A stretch of DNA of 64,000 nucleotides, from positions 1,984,001 to 2,048,000 of the forward strand of contig NC_091277.1 of assembly GCF_042100115.1 (NCBI RefSeq), given 5' to 3'. Source of the stretch: Alternaria dauci (taxonomy: Eukaryota; Ascomycota; Dothideomycetes; Pleosporales; Pleosporaceae). Below are positions 1 to 10,269 of the stretch, piece by piece. The position numbers were made by a program, and so were the translations under genes. Positions within the stretch are counted from its first letter, which is position 1. Every line of letters begins with the position of its first letter. The notes under the pieces were generated by a model, which was not told the DNA's origin, searched no databases, and saw nothing but the letters and a program-made list of their open reading frames with translations.

Positions 1-947
1 GTGGACACAGGAATCGACACCTGCGAAAGTTAGCGCTGAAGCCTGCGAAGTCTTGCGAAGGAACTGGCTTACCAACAAGTGCGAAGACGGATGATGGTAG
101 TCCTACCATGAAAGAAAGCCCTTGCGTCGACCAACCTCCGGTGTTGACGAACGTGGTGAAAATTGAGGCATCGCTATGGGGAGCAAGATACACAAGCGGA
201 ATCAAGATCGCGAAGAAGCCTAGCAAATGCAGTATCAAGATCAAGCCTTCGAAATGTGCAAGGGTTTTGCTCCCAACAGTGTTGATGATGACTGCAAATG
301 CAAGCACGGCCCAACCAAGCAGCATTGCTTGATACGGCTTTGGTGAATAGGCAGAGTCGCACATCAGGATCGTGCTCTGCAGGATAGTTCCTGCGAGGTA
401 TGCCGAAGAAGCGGTAGTGGCCTGCCAGCCGATGAGTGATACCCATCCAGTGATGTAGCTTAGAAACTTTCTGTACGACGGTGGAGCCAACATGGCGACC
501 CAGCTAAGAACACATCAGCTACGAACGACCATAGGATTGGGTCACTTACTGGTACTGCCCGCCTGCAGTGGGTGCCATCGAAGACAATTCGGACAAGACT
601 GTATAGATGGAGATGGAACCGATCCATATGAGAATGTAGCCCCAGAAGACACCCGCAGGGCCACCGTTGAGCAGACTAGGTGTAGAAACTTGGAGTATGC
701 CTTCCCAGGTCACCAATACGGTACACGACTGTAATGGTGAAAATGCATGATTAGCGAATGCCTTTATTCATTTCATACAAACAAAACTTACGAAGCCCAA
801 GATTTGCATGAAGCCAAAGTTACGCTTCAGTGCTGGTTTCTTGCCCAGTCGCATGAGGTCCATTTCATCTCGAGTGTAGCCATCGTGACCCGCTTCTTGG
901 ACAGCAGAAGTGATTGCCTCAGCCTTCGTTCGATTGCCAAGTTCCAT
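1..947 (-). CDS. Amino-acid/GABA-type permease, 5' part, cut by the window edge
   Basis: Plasma-membrane or vacuolar permease of the APC superfamily (fungal GABA/choline/amino-acid permease type), moving amino acids or related amines across the membrane. Start chosen at 947 (begins MELGNRTKAEA). The soluble N-terminus carries a GHDGYTRDEMDLMRLGK segment typical of the family before the first helix. I read four exons: 947-792, 728-550, 503-73, and 20 to beyond position 1. The introns are 791-729, 549-504 and 72-21, all GT-AG, and frame is kept across all three. Family motifs seen include GGPAGVFWGY, SELSSMAPTAGGQYHW and the helix with INTVGSKTLAHFEG. An alternative in-frame ATG lies at 1007. 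The C-terminal half is outside the window. Two TGATAA/AGATAA sequences in the upstream region would suit AreA-type nitrogen control, which is inference. Substrate cannot be told from sequence. Confidence 0.88.
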
Positions 948-2070
948 GGCTTCAGGTGAGGTGTTCAAAGAAGTAGGTAAGCAGCCGCAACAGATCGTGA
1001 TGAACACTGTAACGGATGTGAAGAAAACAAAAATGAATCGCAGCCTCTTAAGGTCGCTGTGATTAGTGGCGTCGCGTTCACACGTCGGTTATGCGAAGAT
1101 TCATCCAGATTGTTTCGCTAGACGAATCGAGCAGGTTACATGCTGTGCCGCAACCTCTGCCGCACAAGAGGCTGCGGGGTGTCTTGATAACGGGGTTTCC
1201 ATGATGATTAGATCCTCCTCTTTTGTGCGCGACTTATTCATCTGCTGCTGTGGAACCCAGATTCGCAATTTTGCTTGCACACCAAAAACACTTTGAAGGC
1301 TTTTTTTACACTTGCAGTGTACTGTGTGAGCTGTTGGAGACTTCACTACCCCTTCTAGCCCAACAATGTAACCCTCACCTCAATGCGATGATCCTTACTT
1401 GATACGCATCCTGCAGGATTCGGGTCGAATTGGCCCTAGATACCGCGGACGCTACCGTCCCGAGCGGTACCTAGCGTTGGCTGTACTTTGAGGAGCCGCT
1501 ATGGTCGTACAAAGACCCATGTCTGCTTCACAAAAACCCTCGTGCCGGGACTTGCCGTCCTGCTTCGAGACGGCAAGTTGTCAAATTGTCCGTGTTCTCT
1601 GATTCCCATCTGATTGGTGCTCTAAAATGACACTTCTGCACGAACATGGCGTAGATGTCTTAAGCGACCTATGGCACCGTGCCAAGCAAACAATATGCTT
1701 GTAACGAACACGCAAGCTTGACCGAGTGCTAAGGGCAGACAGATAACCCCCTTACGTACTTGGCATCCCGTCTGCGGCTCGGTTATGCAGGTCTACGAAA
1801 GGAGCTGGAAAGTTCACATACTTCCGTGGGGGTGGTACCAGTTGTGTGGACATAGGAACGCCCCTATGGAAGAGTAACATATGAGATGGGAGCGGGATCA
1901 TGTTCTTGCATTTTCCTCGTCCGTGGGCACCATGTGATTTGAGAATGTTGGAATGAGGCACAGAGATAGCGGCACAGGGAGTTGTTCCCGCGGTGATGTA
2001 CTATATTCTGCACATCGCGCTGCTCCGACAGTTGGACCACCAGTGCTACCGTTAGAATTAGCAATTCACC
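948..2070. other. Divergent intergenic region between permease and SAT4-like gene
   Basis: About 1.1 kb of shared promoter for two genes that run apart. No coding region is convincing. It contains GATA-type sites (TGATAA at 1185-1190, AGATAA at 1741-1746) and a perfect hairpin, listed separately, at 1550-1578. Confidence 0.6.
1550..1578. repeat. Perfect 10-bp inverted repeat with 9-nt loop
   Basis: ACTTGCCGTC at 1550-1559 and its exact reverse complement GACGGCAAGT at 1569-1578, separated by nine bases. It lies about 600 bp upstream of the permease start and about 490 bp upstream of the SAT4-like start. It could be a dimeric regulator site or a structured transcript; neither can be shown from sequence. 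Confidence 0.7.
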
Positions 2071-3351
2071 ATGTTTTCAAAGCGCATAGCCATGGACGCT
2101 GGCAAGCGTCCTGCATTCCACGAAGGCCATGCGGCGCCGTTGATTCAGATCCTGGCATGGCTCTTCCTCGCCTTCTCGATATCAGCTGTTACAGCGCAAT
2201 TTGCCACGAAGAAAGCCATGTCTCGGCGATTTGTAAGAGCTGACTTCGTACTGTTAGCTGCTCTGGTAGGTGTCCGAGAAGGAGGACCACAGATGTGCAT
2301 ACTAACGTACATCATTACAGGTCCTGTCCATAGGACAGACAGTAACACTTCTTAGTCCTGCTGGTCAGCCTATCGGAAATATACAGGCTGGTCTCTCGCC
2401 AGATCAAGTTGAAGGAGCTTGGAAGGTAAACAACGCCAAGCTTTCAAGACGCAGCACTGACGATGTTAGGCTTTGTTCAGCAGCGAGATATTGAGCGTGC
2501 TTACCATCGTTACCGCCAAGGGCTCACTGCTCGTCTCTCTCGGATCAGTGACGCCTATCGCTCGACACCAGATGATGATGCGCGCAACGGGAATTCTGAC
2601 GCTGCTATGGGGAATTAGCGCCGTCTTTCTCTTCGCCTTCCAGTGTCCAGCGCCGCGGCAATGGGATATCACGAACCCAAAGTGTATGGATATCGTGAGT
2701 TTGACCGATGGTTCTGTGTGGCTTACATCACGAACTAACGCAGTCCAGCGCGCCGTGCGAACATACAATGCTGTCATGAGTATTGCGACTGACCTTGCGC
2801 TCGCAATCGTTCCGACATTGATGGTGCTACCCCTACAAATCACGTCGGACAAGCGCCTGACACTCGTCACTGGCTTTTGGTCGCGCATAGTGTAAGTCGC
2901 ATCCCCCTTACAATCTCTTACCAGCAAACTTGTATTGACACGGCAATCGTACAGTGTCGTGTTCGCCTCCGCCGCTCAGATCGGATACATTCGTAGCCTT
3001 CCCCCACAAAGCGACCTTCTCCACTCGATATGGCGCATCGTTGTATGCGGACAAGTAGCTCAAGTGGCCAGCATCATGACTACGACGATCCCCTTCTTAA
3101 AACCTTTTATGATGAGCCTCGACTCGGGTCTCTGGAGCGCTAATCATGCGGGCGTTACGACGACGTCAAGCTACGCGTCTGCAGGTCGTACGGGCCATCT
3201 GTCGAGCTATGTCAAGATTGCCAGCCAACAGAGTCGAGATGCGTCTGTCGTACAAGGAGACAAGGGTGGCGATATCTGGGTCCGTAAGGAGATCGTGGTA
3301 AAGAGAGAACCGAGTATTGAGTTGCGCGATATTGGAGGAATTAGGAAATAA
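2071..3351 (+). CDS. SAT4/Pth11-like seven-helix integral membrane protein
   Basis: Integral membrane protein of the fungal rhodopsin/SAT4 (Pth11-like) family, often thought to be surface receptors; the ligand is unknown. Five exons: 2071-2265, 2321-2425, 2470-2694, 2749-2891, 2955-3351, giving 354 aa. Introns are 44-63 nt and keep the frame. Hydrophobic segments appear at roughly residues 25-45, 55-75, 105-128, 140-160, 185-207, 220-235 and 240-265. The hallmark region around FAFQCPAPRQWDI, then a helix with DLALAIVPTLMVLPLQI, matches the family. The last about 90 residues are a charged cytoplasmic tail ending in IELRDIGGIRK. No CFEM domain precedes the helices, so this is the short form. 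Intron 2695-2748 is a multiple of three and reads through, so retention would give an 18-residue insertion. A second in-frame ATG at 2089 is a possible start. Confidence 0.8.
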
Positions 3352-3677
3352 CCACTAAAGAAGGGTCTCCCTTGTTGAGATATTCTCAGTCCATTCACTA
3401 TAAGCAGGTCCAGCGTCTTTTTATCTCAGGAATTTCGTCAACTCCGACTTGTATCTTGCTGTCTGCTTTGCGCGTGAACCACCTCCCACCCACCTTCACT
3501 CCCATGCCGTACGCTCGGACGTCCCATGTAGTCCACTTGGCTCTTACCTCGTGCGCGGGCGGTGACGTAGCGTCAACAACGCGCTCTCACTTTCCAGGCC
3601 AGAAACTCTTTCCACCAGACTCTACCCACGCCTTCCTTCTCTAGCCACACCAACTCAACCAATACCCGACCTTCACC
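3352..3677. other. Short intergenic region upstream of the Cys-rich gene
   Basis: About 325 bp holding the promoter and 5' leader of the secreted Cys-rich gene. The last 120 bases are C/T/A-rich (many ACC, CCA and CAAC runs), as in fungal 5' leaders. TGACG/TAGCGTCA-like sequence lies near 3560. No gene seen. Confidence 0.5.
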
Positions 3678-4458
3678 ATGAGGCTCGACGCCATCACCCT
3701 CGTTGTTACTAGTCTTCTAGCTTTTACAAACGCCTATAATGTCGCCCCCATGAACATTGCCTACAACAAGGATGCTCTCAAGTCCCACAGTATTGTTGAC
3801 AGGGCCGGCGGCGATGCATGCGGAGCACTAGGATGCCACGCCAGCTTGCCGTATTGCCTCAAGCAGTGCGGATCGGGACCGCATTGTAAAGACTATTGCG
3901 CGTGCTACTTGCACTCTGACCCAACGTCAATATGTCGTCAGCTGGGTATGCAAACAGCATGAGGTTTTTGACGGTTCTGGTGATGCTAACATTAAGACAG
4001 GATGCGTCGAGGCTCCTCAAGACTGCGACAAATGGGAGCCTACTGAACGTGACACAGCATTGGCTGGTCCTGCGATCGCCAATTCGGATAGCATTGCTGC
4101 GGGTGACCAGCAATCTCCTCCGATGGACGATTGTCAAATTTGTCAGGCCGCTGTCTACACATGCCAACAGAACTGCCACGGTGACGAAGCTTGCGAGGCA
4201 GCATGTAATTGCCCCATCACCGACCAGGATAGTTGCCACAAGTGCTCGACCACCACCTGTTCTACCACTGCTCCAAGTGCAGAAACCAACAACATCGAGT
4301 CACCCCCGATTGACCATTGTCAAGTATGCCGGTCCGCCATTTACACCTGTCAGCAAAACTGCAACGGTGACCAGACATGCAAGACATCGTGCCTATGTCC
4401 TAGCACTGAGCGGGAAAGCTGCGGCAAGTGCGACTCGTTCAACTGTCCGAGCTCCTAG
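3678..4458 (+). CDS. Secreted protein with three tandem ten-cysteine modules
   Basis: Predicted secreted 241-aa protein of unknown function. Exons 3678-3945 and 4001-4458; the intron of 55 nt has a GCTAAC branch site. Residues 1-19 form a signal peptide ending TNA. The mature chain holds 30 cysteines in three modules: Cys 48-98, 134-176 and 196-238. All three share the spacing x6-x3-x5-x3-x1 between the second and seventh cysteine. In the last two modules the full pattern is C-x2-C-x6-C-x3-C-x5-C-x3-C-x-C-x7-C-x2-C-x4-C. Modules 2 and 3 are clearly duplicated (both contain YTCQQNC), and module 1 is diverged. Linkers are Ser/Thr/Pro-rich. The intron falls inside module 1 between its eighth and ninth cysteines. 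This does not match the 8-Cys CFEM pattern or the hydrophobin pattern. An apoplastic role, as effector or wall-associated protein, is inference only. Confidence 0.85.
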
Positions 4459-4857
4459 GGGTAGGCGGCAGTTGATGGTCCTTCGTTATGAGCCGTCATA
4501 CCGGCGTCTCTCTCGTAGTGGGAAGTCCGATTGGGACGAAGCATATTCATGTCCAGTAGAAAGGGCCATGTAGGAGGCAGATGTTTGGTGGTGTGTACAA
4601 CCTCATAGGCCCAACATTTAATGAAAAACTTCTTTCAGACGCTGTTTCCCTCTTCCAGACGTGTGTGATGAATGCCCAAGCCGGTATATGCGCCATACTC
4701 GCTCCTGGGTGATCTAACGGTATCCTATCGGCATCGGGGATAGGCCAATTCGTCTCGATCTGTGTAGATAGTCTGAATCGCAAGCATGGCGGCATCTCGG
4801 GTTCTCTGATTAAGCTTTGCTGACGTTGCGCTGGAGCAACATGCGAAACACTCGTGT
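4459..4857. other. Convergent 3' intergenic region
   Basis: About 400 bp between the stops of the convergent Cys-rich gene and the methyltransferase gene. Probably the two 3' UTRs. I see no gene or repeat. Confidence 0.5.
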
Positions 4858-6069
4858 TCATAGGGGCTTCCGGGCATAGACAACAGTTCCAGGCAAATAT
4901 GCGTGAGCGCGGTAGCTCTTCAGCTCCTTGCGCATCTGCGCAAGATGCACTTGTGCGCGTGCAACTGACCACTAAAGTTGTTCAGTAATGCCCACGATAA
5001 CCTTGTCGCTAGTACTTACACCGCCGACTTGTGTTAATAATCGCAGCATGAAGCCTTCGACCCCGTCCATCAACCGCAGCTGGTTCCATCGTCCAATGTT
5101 CTTGAGCTTTTTGTCCGTTGGCCAGCCATTCATGGGCCATTTGTACTCCATGACCGTTACATCCACAAAACCGGCTCTTTTGATTCTCTCAGCACTCTCT
5201 TCCCATATGGTAAAAGTCTTGCCGAAACGGTCGCCCATCTCAATGACAACCTTTCCCCATGTATGGTAGAAGTGGTCCGGCCCCATTGTGCCGTCGTCAG
5301 ATATAGGGCACACAGAGTGCTCGACAATCTCTATCCAGCCACCGGGTTTGGTGTGACGGTACGCTTGCTGGAAGAAGAAGTCCCAGTCTGGTATGCAACC
5401 AAAAAGTTCGCGGATGTGTATAAAGTCGAAGTGGTTGGGCGGAAATGTCCACTCGAGCGAGACATCGTCGATTTCAAAGTGACAGTTGGGCGGGACCCAT
5501 TCGGGTTGTATGGGAGAAAGGTCGGTGCCGGTCACGGTCGCGGAAGGATATTGGTCGGCCATGTCCTGGGACTGTCAGTATATGAAGGTGATTATGGATG
5601 AGGTGTTTCCTACAATCGCCCATATGCCGGTACCTGTGCCGCAGTCTAGTATTGTCTGTGGGTTTTGTAGAGGCGCAAGATGCAGTTTCTGGTCGAAAGT
5701 AAGGAGATACATGTGGTGAGCGAAATCCAATATCTCCTTGGCGAGCTCATCGTTCGGTCCCCAGTATGCGCCGTCTCGGTACGCGTGGTACTGCCGTCCA
5801 TTTTCGATACGATGATTAAGGATGGACGACGCGAGCGTGTTCGTCTCGTCGCCAAGGAGACTTCCGCTGTCGAAGGCTGAGTCCGAAGAGAAGCCAGTCT
5901 CGTCGTCGTTGTTGGTTGGTGAAGATTCGGAATCCGTCGATGTGTGGTGGTGTACAGGGGCTGGCTGTTGTGGGTAAGGCGACGCAGAGCCGTCGCCGAG
6001 GTTGATGGCACTGTCTTGGTGATGCATGCCGATGCCCTCGGATGGCTTTTGCGACGACGAAGATGCCAT
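4858..6069 (-). CDS. LaeA-like SAM-dependent methyltransferase
   Basis: Class I S-adenosylmethionine methyltransferase of the large fungal LaeA-like family. Members act either as regulators of secondary metabolism or as small-molecule methyltransferases. Exons: 6069-5614, 5565-5020, 4971-4858, giving 371 aa; introns of 48 nt each are in phase. The N-terminal about 80 residues are Ser/Pro/His-rich and probably disordered. The fold begins near residue 90 with RQYHAYRDGAYWGPND. SAM motif I is LDCGTGTGIWAIDMA (about 141-155), then VTGTDLSPIQP and the acidic FEIDDVSLEW. Family motifs FDFIHIRELFGCIPDW and KPGGWIEIVEH follow. The third exon supplies the usual C-terminal strand (LPGTVVYARKPL), which would be missed if exon 2 were read to its own stop. 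It lies head-to-head with the FAD monooxygenase, sharing a 0.7 kb promoter region. Whether it is a global regulator or pathway enzyme is undecided. Confidence 0.87.
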
Positions 6070-6764
6070 GGCTGTGCAGGTTGAGAGTATGGTCTGGTGG
6101 TGTGGAGGATCAAGGACCCGAGGCCCGAAGCCAGCACACGAGCAGGTTACATATTGATGACTGTGGTGCCAATGTACTGGGAATTTGCTGGTGCCGACTC
6201 TGCTCCCTCTTTGGTGGCTTTGTTAATGGGCGAGGGGTCTCGTAGAAAGTGGAGCTGTGCAGCAATGGCGTTGCCGCCGCGCCCGCGCAGCATCCCCGAG
6301 CAGATCAAGCAGATCGGTCTGCTGCCCCGGCTGCTGCTCCGGCCACGATCATTCGCGCATGCGCTTCTGCAACGCGCGCCAAAAGCATCGTTGATGCATC
6401 GCATGCATGTCAGTTCAGCGGCTCAGGGTAAGCGGGATCATTGCTTCTCTTTGCCGATGTTACTGGGAGAAACTGGGCTTAGGAGGCGCAAATTGATAAT
6501 GAACACTCCGACTACCTTCCACAAGCTGTACATAGGTGAATACGCTTCGTGTCGGACAGGTGAAGGCCATGGTGAGCGACCTCATGGGGCGATACCCGTC
6601 TCACTCACTGTTCATATGCTATTCGGCCCGTTATGTGCTGCAACGTGCGTTGAAGGTGGTGGGGAGGCCAAGCAGCCCTCCACTGTGGATACTCGAACTT
6701 TGTTGTCGAGAGTGAGAACGGGTTGCAAGATGACCCAAACATTGCTGATCTCTGGCCATTTGCT
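6070..6764. other. Bidirectional promoter region, methyltransferase / FAD monooxygenase
   Basis: About 0.7 kb between divergent starts. One open frame crosses it, but its composition and content look non-coding. GC-rich around 6270-6390. A second in-frame ATG for the monooxygenase is at 6723. No other feature recognised. Confidence 0.5.
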
Positions 6765-8107
6765 ATGGAAAAACCAACCGCCGACAGCGAAGCGTGTGCG
6801 GCGCAGTTGCCCATCCTCGTAATTGGCTCTGGTAAGCGACGCGTACGCCGCATGCCTGCACACAGTCTCACTTACTCGCAGGAACTGCCGGACTCGCACT
6901 CGCCCAGGGCCTCCGCAAAGTACGTACTCGTCTGTGGAACACAATGTAGATAGTAATCTCATTGGAGAACCAGGCGAATATCCCATGTATCGTCTTCGAG
7001 AAGAACGGCGCAAAGCATGGCGAGCGTGACTGGAACATGGGCCTCCACTGGGGCGCTCCAGCATTGAAAAGCCTCATGCCAGACGGCTGGTGGGATCGCA
7101 TACAGAGCGTTTCCGTCGACCCAAATGTGCCCACAAAGGAGCAGGACACGCTGAAGTGGCTGCGAGGCGACACCGGAGAACTGGTTGCAGCCATCACCTT
7201 CGGGCCTTTCTACCGTCTGCGGAGGAGCAAATTGCGCGACATGTTAATGCAGGGCCTTGACATACAGTTCAACAAGCGCTTACAAGGCTTCTCATACGCA
7301 AACGACAATCAATCGGTTACAGCATATTTCGCCGATGGTACTTCGGCAACTGGAAGCATGTTGGTAGGTGCCGATGGAGCTCGCTCTTCGACCAGACAGA
7401 TCTTACTGGGTCGCGAATTGGGTGCCATCAACCACATACCGTATGCCGCCACTTTTGTTCAGTGCAAGTTTACCGTTGAGCAAGCTCTCTTCCTAAGGTC
7501 TTTTCACCCACTGTACCTAGCATGCGCGCATCCCAATAACAACTTCGCCTTCTTTGGCATGCATGACGCACCGGACGCAGATGACCCATCGTCGTGGACT
7601 TTCTTCTACTACATCTCGTGGAGAAGCAGTTTAGAAGAGCAGGAGGCCACCAAGAACTGGACCGGTGCTCAGCGACTGGCACAACAGAAGGAGTTTGCGA
7701 AAGAGTTCTGCGACCCGTGGAAGAGCGCGCTCGAGTGGACGCCAGATGGCACTCCCGTATGGTATCTGGGGCTGACTGACTGGGACCCCGGAATGGAAGG
7801 CCATCGTTGGGATAACCATCACGGCTTAGTTACCATGATTGGCGACGCAGTTCATCCAATGACCTACCAGAGAGGGCAAGGCCTCAATCACTCGGTCACA
7901 GACGCTGGAAAGTTGCATGAAGCCATTACCAAGATCCAAGCTGGGGAGGACAGAAAAGCTGCGATAGATGCATTTGAGGATGAGATGATCAGGCGTGGGG
8001 GTGGGGAAGTCAGAGACGGTACGGCAAATACAGCGATGCTCCATGATTGGGAACGCGTAAAGCAGAGTCCTCTTTTCACAAAGGGTATGAAAAAGGTCGA
8101 TGCGTAG
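6765..8107 (+). CDS. FAD-dependent aromatic-type monooxygenase
   Basis: Flavoprotein monooxygenase of the PHBH/salicylate-hydroxylase fold, which hydroxylates small (often aromatic) substrates using NAD(P)H and oxygen. Exons 6765-6831, 6882-6919 (only 38 nt) and 6974-8107, giving 412 aa. The Rossmann FAD motif LVIGSGTAGLALAQGL is assembled only after splicing exons 1-3. Later motifs are the NADPH/FAD DG motif LVGADGARSSTR (about residue 165) and the GD motif MIGDAVHPMTYQRGQG (about 325), which contacts the FAD ribityl chain. The C-terminus is short and lacks the thioredoxin-like domain of phenol hydroxylases. The start at 6765 was chosen as the ATG nearest the Rossmann strand; 6723 is in frame and possible. 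It is followed after 0.6 kb by an alcohol dehydrogenase on the same strand and faces a methyltransferase, so a shared tailoring role is plausible but unproven. Confidence 0.88.
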
Positions 8108-8698
8108 TAGGCGGCTGCTTCGGTATTATCTGTTTCAACACATGGTTCTGCCGCTGGTCACAAGAACAAATGACACACATGGCCCTTTGATCAGCCTCGT
8201 GCTTGATCAATGGTATATCGTAGTTGCAATCGAGACAATGATGCAGCTATGTGAAGAATCGTGCCTTGTCAATATCCGTCATGGTGCTGTGCTGACTGTT
8301 GGACCGGCATTAGCGCCAATTTGCGCATTCAGTACTCACGATTCCCAACGTCACGTACAACACCGACACTACTCTACTCTGCTACTCTGCCGCTCTGCCG
8401 TCACGTTATGCCGCGGTGCTGGATGGCCCGATCTCGTCTGCAATGTTGTTGGTGTTGTGTCTGATGGATTATGGACCCCCTCATCTGGCGTTCAGAGATG
8501 CCTCGGATAAGCTTGTCCAAGCAACTCGACGCCGGCCATCCTCGGTCCTGGCTGCTGCGCGATTACAGCTCAACGCTTGACATATGCCATCTTTGTGCCC
8601 TTTGCAGCCGGTGTTGCGACGAAATCCTGCATCAGCACTAACACAGCTTGACTTGTCTTACCTCGCTTTCTAGTTACACGAGCCTCCGCATACCAACG
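8108..8698. other. Intergenic region before the alcohol dehydrogenase
   Basis: About 0.6 kb with 3' UTR of the monooxygenase and promoter of the dehydrogenase. C/T-rich around 8330-8420. No gene or repeat supported. Confidence 0.5.
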
Positions 8699-9790
8699 AT
8701 GACTTCCCCATCCGAGTTCCACGGCTGGCTAGGCCACGACAAGACTGCCGCGCAGGGCAACATGACTTGGTCGTCGTTCAAGCCCAAACCCTTCAACGAC
8801 ATCGATGTCGACGTCAAAGTCTCCCATTGCGGTATCTGCGGCACCGACATCCACACCCTGCGATCCGGCTGGGGCCCGACTCACTATCCCGTATGCGTCG
8901 GCCACGAAATTGTAGGGCATGTTGTACGCGTTGGAGATAAAGTGAAGAACCTGAGCTTAGGCGACAGGGTTGGCGTAGGCGCGCAAGCTTTCAGCTGCTT
9001 GAGAGACGACTGCGAGGAATGCAGCGCGGGCATCGAACAGCACTGTCCCAAGATGGTCAGCACATACAACTCCAGGTACCCGGATGGAAGCTGGAGCATG
9101 GGTGGATATGCAGACCATGTTCGCGTCCCAGCGCATTTCGCCATCAAAATACCAGCTGGGATAAAGAGCGAAGACGCAGCCCCTATGATGTGCGGCGGCA
9201 TTACTGTCTATGCGCCGCTGAAGAACAACGGTGCAGGTCCTGGGAAGAAGGTAGGAATCGTAGGCCTAGGAGGGCTGGGTCATTTTGGTGTCTTGTTTGC
9301 GAAAGCGTTGGGTTGCGAAAAGGTCGTAGCGATAAGCCGGCGAAGGAACAAAGTCGACGACGCGAAGGCCATGGGCGCGACAGACTACATTGCCACGTCT
9401 GAAGACGAAAAGTGGGCGCGCAAACATAGCCGAACCCTGGACCTCATCATCAGTACCGTGTCTTCACCAGATATGCCTCTCGAGTCATATCTTCGCCTCC
9501 TCCGCACGGGTGGATCATTCATACAAGTCGGCGCGCCCGAAGATAAACTTCCTGGGATCGCTGCATATGGCCTCATTGGCAAAGGATGCAAGATCGGGGG
9601 TAGTCAGATCGGTAGCCCCAAGGATATTGAGGAGATGTTGAAATTCGCTGCTGACAAGGGGGTCAAGCCATGGGTGCAAAAGCGCAATATGAAGGACGCG
9701 AACAAGACTGTGGTGGACATGGAGGACGGCCATGCGCGGTATCGTTATGTCCTCGTGAATCCCGATCATGGAGACAGGGCGAAAATGTGA
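8699..9790 (+). CDS. NADP-dependent alcohol dehydrogenase, cinnamyl-alcohol type
   Basis: Zinc medium-chain dehydrogenase of the CAD/Adh6-Adh7 group, which reduces many aliphatic and aromatic aldehydes with NADPH in the cytosol. Single exon, 363 aa, the normal family length. Catalytic zinc ligands are visible in SHCGICGTD and VGHEIVG, and the third ligand is in PMMCGG. The structural zinc loop has four cysteines in CLRDDCEECSAGIEQHC. The cofactor motif GLGGLGHFG is followed by SRRRNK, where the Ser and Arg residues fit NADP(H) preference. The start at 8699 (MTSPSEFHGW) matches the family N-terminus; the frame is open upstream to 8648, but those residues look non-coding. It follows the FAD monooxygenase on the same strand. 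Confidence 0.93.
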   Translation: MTSPSEFHGWLGHDKTAAQGNMTWSSFKPKPFNDIDVDVKVSHCGICGTDIHTLRSGWGPTHYPVCVGHEIVGHVVRVGDKVKNLSLGDRVGVGAQAFSCLRDDCEECSAGIEQHCPKMVSTYNSRYPDGSWSMGGYADHVRVPAHFAIKIPAGIKSEDAAPMMCGGITVYAPLKNNGAGPGKKVGIVGLGGLGHFGVLFAKALGCEKVVAISRRRNKVDDAKAMGATDYIATSEDEKWARKHSRTLDLIISTVSSPDMPLESYLRLLRTGGSFIQVGAPEDKLPGIAAYGLIGKGCKIGGSQIGSPKDIEEMLKFAADKGVKPWVQKRNMKDANKTVVDMEDGHARYRYVLVNPDHGDRAKM

Positions 9791-10269
9791 GCGTATCTAG
9801 GGTCGTCGTGTCATCGAGGCGAGCCTGTACTTTCCACGAATCTAAGCCAACACACCGACTCGACTATTGACTTGCTCAAAACATAGGTCTTGCCAGATGG
9901 TTCAAGATTGCTCATACTGGCGTTTGCTCCACACACCTACAGTGTCACGGGGTTCTTCGTCTTCGCAAGTTCTCTTGTAATGTCTTACTCAACACAGATT
10001 TATTAACAAGGCGCATCAAGCCAGAGCTGCGCCATCGCCATTACCTCATTATGAACTCAGTGAAATTAATTTGGCGTTATTAAGGTCATGCGTGCGACGA
10101 ATTTCCCCCACTGACCCAAACTGTTACACCAGAAAGCCCAATGCTTTCCCTCTCACTGGCTCAAATGTCAGGGCCACCCAAGGTTCCGCTTCTAGACGAA
10201 CCAAATCCGCTCAGTCACACGATAAGAGCTTGCGCAAAACTCTTTGTGTCGTTCATCTGCGATTCAATA
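9791..10269. other. Intergenic region
   Basis: About 480 bp between two genes on the same strand. Nothing recognised beyond presumed 3' UTR and promoter. Confidence 0.45.

Noticed and set aside
6097..6822. 241-codon plus-strand frame in the methyltransferase/monooxygenase promoter
   Set aside because: It overlaps the true first exon of the monooxygenase in another register and has no recognisable protein features.
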